Source: Escallonia rubra (Eukaryota > Streptophyta > Magnoliopsida > Escalloniales > Escalloniaceae). From it: a stretch of DNA of 64,000 nt. The position numbers and the translations under genes are program-made. Position 1 is the first letter of the stretch. Each line of letters begins with the position of its first letter. The notes below the pieces were generated by a model. It was not told where the DNA came from and searched no databases. It saw only the letters and a program-made list of their open reading frames with translations. Of this stretch, positions 61,254 through 64,000 are shown one piece after another. The stretch is from the NCBI GenBank assembly GCA_033065855.1, contig JAVXUO010003001.1, positions 1,922,001-1,986,000 of the forward strand, read 5' to 3'.

Positions 61254-63156
61254 TATGTTGTTCTCCAATTTATTTCCTCAACTTTTTTTGAATCTTGATA
61301 TTTTTAGTGAATTTTTCATTCTGACATTTGCTTAGTTTCTACTATTTTTCAATGATTTAGTGTTCTTGGTATATTTTGTTTTTTCTTACCATTTCTTTTA
61401 CTCACATTATGTAGTTGATTTTTTAATAATTTTTTCTTCATCATTCTTCAATTTCTTAACGTGTTTCCGTCTCTAATGCTTTAATTTCCCCTCAGCTTTT
61501 CCTCATCTTTATATTTAGAGCAAACTGTTTAATTTTTGCCTCTGCTTATTTTTATGTGTTTTCAATTGATTTGATATTCGTTGTCATGTGCTTTCTACTT
61601 CTTTTTAACACATGATGTATTTTATTATTTTCTACTTTTTCCCACCGTTTTTAAAATTTTAACGTGTTTTTAACTCGTACTCCTTCGCTTTACCCCTCCT
61701 CATCTTTTTCAAATCTTTATCTTTTCGGTAGACATTTTTATTATACTAGTATTAGTTTTTACGTGTTTTCAAATGACTTGGTATTTTTAGTAATTTTATT
61801 TTTCCTTCCGTCTACTTTTACCCACACTCTATAGATGATCTTTTTTTTTTTTGCTTTCTTATTTCGTTGTTCTTCAACTTTTAAATGTGTTTTTGTCTCA
61901 AATGGTTTGCTTTTCAGCTCTTCATCTTATCCAAATCTTTATATTTTCAGTAAACCTTTTTTTTCTTTGCCTTGACTTCTTTTCTACGTGTTTTCAAATG
62001 ACTTCATATTCTTGTTATATTTTGTTTCATCTTTCCATTTCATGTATCCATAGTATGTAGGTTTCCTTTTTTTAGCACTTCTCCTTTTCACCTTTCTTCG
62101 ATTTTTAATGCGTTTGTACCTCAAACGATTTTGTTTTTCTACTCTTGCATTTTATCGAATCTCAATATTTTCAGAAGGTAATTTAATTTGGCCTTGACTT
62201 ATTTTCTAAGTTTTTTCAAATGGCTTGGTATTTTTGGAATATTTTATTTTTCATCCCCACTTCTTTTGTCCATATAATATAGTTGACTTTTCATTACTCA
62301 CTTTTTTTGTCGTTCTTCCATTTTTCAATGTGTTTCTTCCTTAGATGCTTTTTCTTTTCCACTCTTGATCATTTTTAAATATTTAAACTTCAAGTAAACT
62401 ACTTTTTTTTGGCCTTGCGTAATTTTTTTCCATGTTTCCAAATGCATGGTATTCTTAGTATATTTTGCTTTTCCTTATCACTTCTTTTATTTGCTTTATG
62501 CAGTTCATTTTTTATTACTTTTCTTTTTCACCATTATTCGATCTTTAACGTGTTTGTACTTTTGACGCTTTCACTTTTCCATTATTTGTCTTTTGGAATC
62601 TTTATATTTTTATTAAGCCGTTTTATTTTGGCCTTATTTTAGTTTTTACATATTTTGAAATGACTTGACATTCTCGGTATATTTTGCTTTTTCTTACAAC
62701 TTCTTTTATCCGTATTGCGTACTTAATTTTTTTTCTCAGTTCTTCAATTTTTAATGTGTTTTTACCTCTTGCGTTTTCGCTTTTCCATTCTTCGTCCTTT
62801 ATAATCTTTATCTTTTCAGTTAACTGTTTTATTTTGGCCATTGCTTACTTTTTACTTGTTCGCCAATGACTTGGTATTCTAGTAAATCTTATTTTTTATT
62901 TCCATTTCTTTTACCCACATTATGTACTACATTTGTTATTACTCCCTTTTTTGTACTCTTTCGTTTTTCCACTCTTCAACTTTTTCAAAATTTTATATTT
63001 TACTAAACTTATTAATATTGGCCTTTTTCCCTTTTTTTATTAAATGACTTGTTTTTCCTAATATATATTATTTTTCATTTCAACTTCTTTTACTCACATT
63101 ATGTAGCATAACTTTTACTATTAGTATTTCCGTCTTTCTTCGATTGTGCAATGTGT

Positions 63157-63260
63157 GTTTTGCCCATACTCTTTCCTCTATTCAACTCCTCAACCTTTAT
63201 ATATCTTTGTTTTGCCCATACTCTTTCCTCTATTCAACTCCTCAACCTTTATATATCTTT
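63157..63260 (+). repeat. 52-bp tandem duplication in the satellite
   Basis: Units start GTTTTGCCCATACTCTTTCC at 63157 and 63209, with no difference seen. Confidence 0.9.
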
Positions 63261-63599
63261 ATATTTTCAGTAACTTCTTTTATTAGGACCTTGGCTTAGT
63301 TTCCAACGTTCTTCAATTTTTCACGAATTTGTACCTCTCACCCTTTTGCTTTTCAACTCTTTTATACTGTCAGTAAACTGTTTTATTCTGGTCTTTGCTT
63401 ATTTTCTATGTGTTTTCAAATAATATATTACTCTAGTATATTTAATATTTCATCTCCACTTCTTTTACCCACACTATGTATTATTGTATATTTTTTATTA
63501 CTCTCTATTTTTTGTCGTTCTTCAAATTTTTAATATGTTTTTGCTTTATACTCTTTCGTTTTTCCACTCTTTATCTTTTTCGAATGTTTATATTTCGTT

Positions 63600-63641
63600 A
63601 AAAAGACAATATGAATAAATGAAGTTGTAAGGAAAAGCATG
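63600..63641 (-). repeat. Micro-inversion of a satellite segment
   Basis: A purine-rich stretch of about 42 bp. Reversed, it reads TGCTTTTCCTTACAACTTC then ATTTATTCATATTGT, matching the variant seen forward near 49690 and 62685. It is the only clear antisense piece I found in the array. Confidence 0.75.
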
Positions 63642-64000
63642 ACTTCTTTTTACACAGACGATGTATCTTTTCTTTCTTTTACTTTTTTTTCATCGTTCTG
63701 TAATTTCTCAACGTGTTTTTACCTCGTACTCTTTTGCTTTCCGCCTATTTCATCTTTTTCAAATGTTTATAGTTTCAGGAAACCTTTTTTCTTTGGCTTG
63801 GATTATTTTTACGTGTTCTCAAATGATTTTGTTTATTACTTTTTTCTTCTCATCGTTCTTCATTTTCTTAACGTGTTTTTGTCTTTGACGCTTTTGATTC
63901 TCTTCATCTTTATATTTCTAGTAAACTGTTTTATTTCAGCCTCAAGTTATTTTTCACGTGTCTTTAAATGGTATATTTTTCTTTTCCCTTTCACTTATTT

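Larger units (their letters stand above)
39480..64000 (+). repeat. T-rich degenerate satellite array, monomer about 200-220 bp, roughly 105-115 copies, continues past the window
   Basis: Consensus landmarks in order: TTTTACCCACATTATGTAGT; CACCGTTCTTCAATTTTT; AACGTGTTTCTGCCTCAGAC; GCTTTCGCTTTTCCACTCTT; CATCTTTTTCGAATC; TTTATATTTTCAGTAAACTG; TTTTATTTTGGCCTTGGCTT; TACGTGTTTT; AAATGACTTGGTATTCTTGG; TATATTTTGCTTTTCCTTTC. Counting the consensus gives about 219 bp; spacing of TTTTGGCC-type words runs 205-225 bp. Copies are strongly diverged and nearly all in one orientation, so the + strand is extremely T-rich. The many 60-100 aa Phe/Leu/Tyr-rich ORFs are by-products. The first units (39480-40070) form a pair about 400 bp apart and are the most divergent. 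Confidence 0.93.

Noticed and set aside
40601-63888. Many 60-125 aa Phe/Leu/Tyr-rich ORFs on the plus strand that look like membrane proteins
   Set aside because: They are translations of the T-rich satellite in whichever frame lacks stops. They recur with the monomers and show no family features or gene structure.
39480-64000. Long LTR or internal region of one giant retroelement
   Set aside because: Periodicity of about 215 bp runs throughout, and no LTR ends, primer site or polyprotein motifs occur.

Overview
This window is eukaryotic nuclear DNA from a flowering plant, almost certainly a eudicot. The evidence is a SEC24 gene with plant-type protein sequence and many GT-AG introns, tRNA-derived SINEs resembling the plant Au family, plant L1 and RTE LINEs, hAT-like and Harbinger-like MITEs, and a Helitron end. 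I cannot name the species. Only one complete protein gene can be supported.

Layout. 1-2395: the decayed 3' part of a plant L1-type LINE (+), split by a hAT-like MITE. 2430-29060 (-): one long gene for the COPII coat subunit SEC24 (closest to Arabidopsis SEC24A/ERMO2). I resolved 24 coding exons and one 5' UTR exon; the CDS is 3390 nt (1129 aa) and stays in frame across every junction. Its introns are loaded with insertions. Intron 20 (6.3 kb) holds an inverted pair of decayed CrRLK1L-type malectin receptor fragments and a second inverted-repeat element. Intron 15 holds a Harbinger-like element with an F-box fragment and another TIR element. Two SINEs and an RTE LINE lie in other introns.

29400-36200: repeats and intergenic DNA. 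In order: a 26-bp minisatellite, a degenerate array with a period of about 82 bp, a nested palindromic element, a five-hairpin array, a Copia-like LTR fossil, and a young 170-bp tandem duplication. 36220-38513: three copies of a TATA-bearing promoter/leader. The first is split by a 5'-truncated LINE with a perfect 15-bp target duplication. The third leads into a short candidate first coding exon of an unidentified + strand gene.

39480-64000 (running off the window): a very T-rich (+ strand) degenerate satellite of roughly 105-115 monomers of about 200-220 bp. Nearly all monomers point the same way, with a higher-order repeat of about 5.2-5.5 kb. It is interrupted by a TIR element, an unclassified 300-bp insert, and a short Helitron with a hairpin and CTAG 3' end. 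I found no coding sequence in it.

The only functional cargo I can argue for is SEC24, which sorts cargo into ER-to-Golgi COPII vesicles with SEC23. The rest is repeat biology. The most unusual items are the satellite with its higher-order structure, the five-hairpin array with flipping loops, the triplicated promoter beside the satellite, and the intronic receptor-kinase inverted repeat. All coordinates, exon joins and repeat alignments were made by eye.
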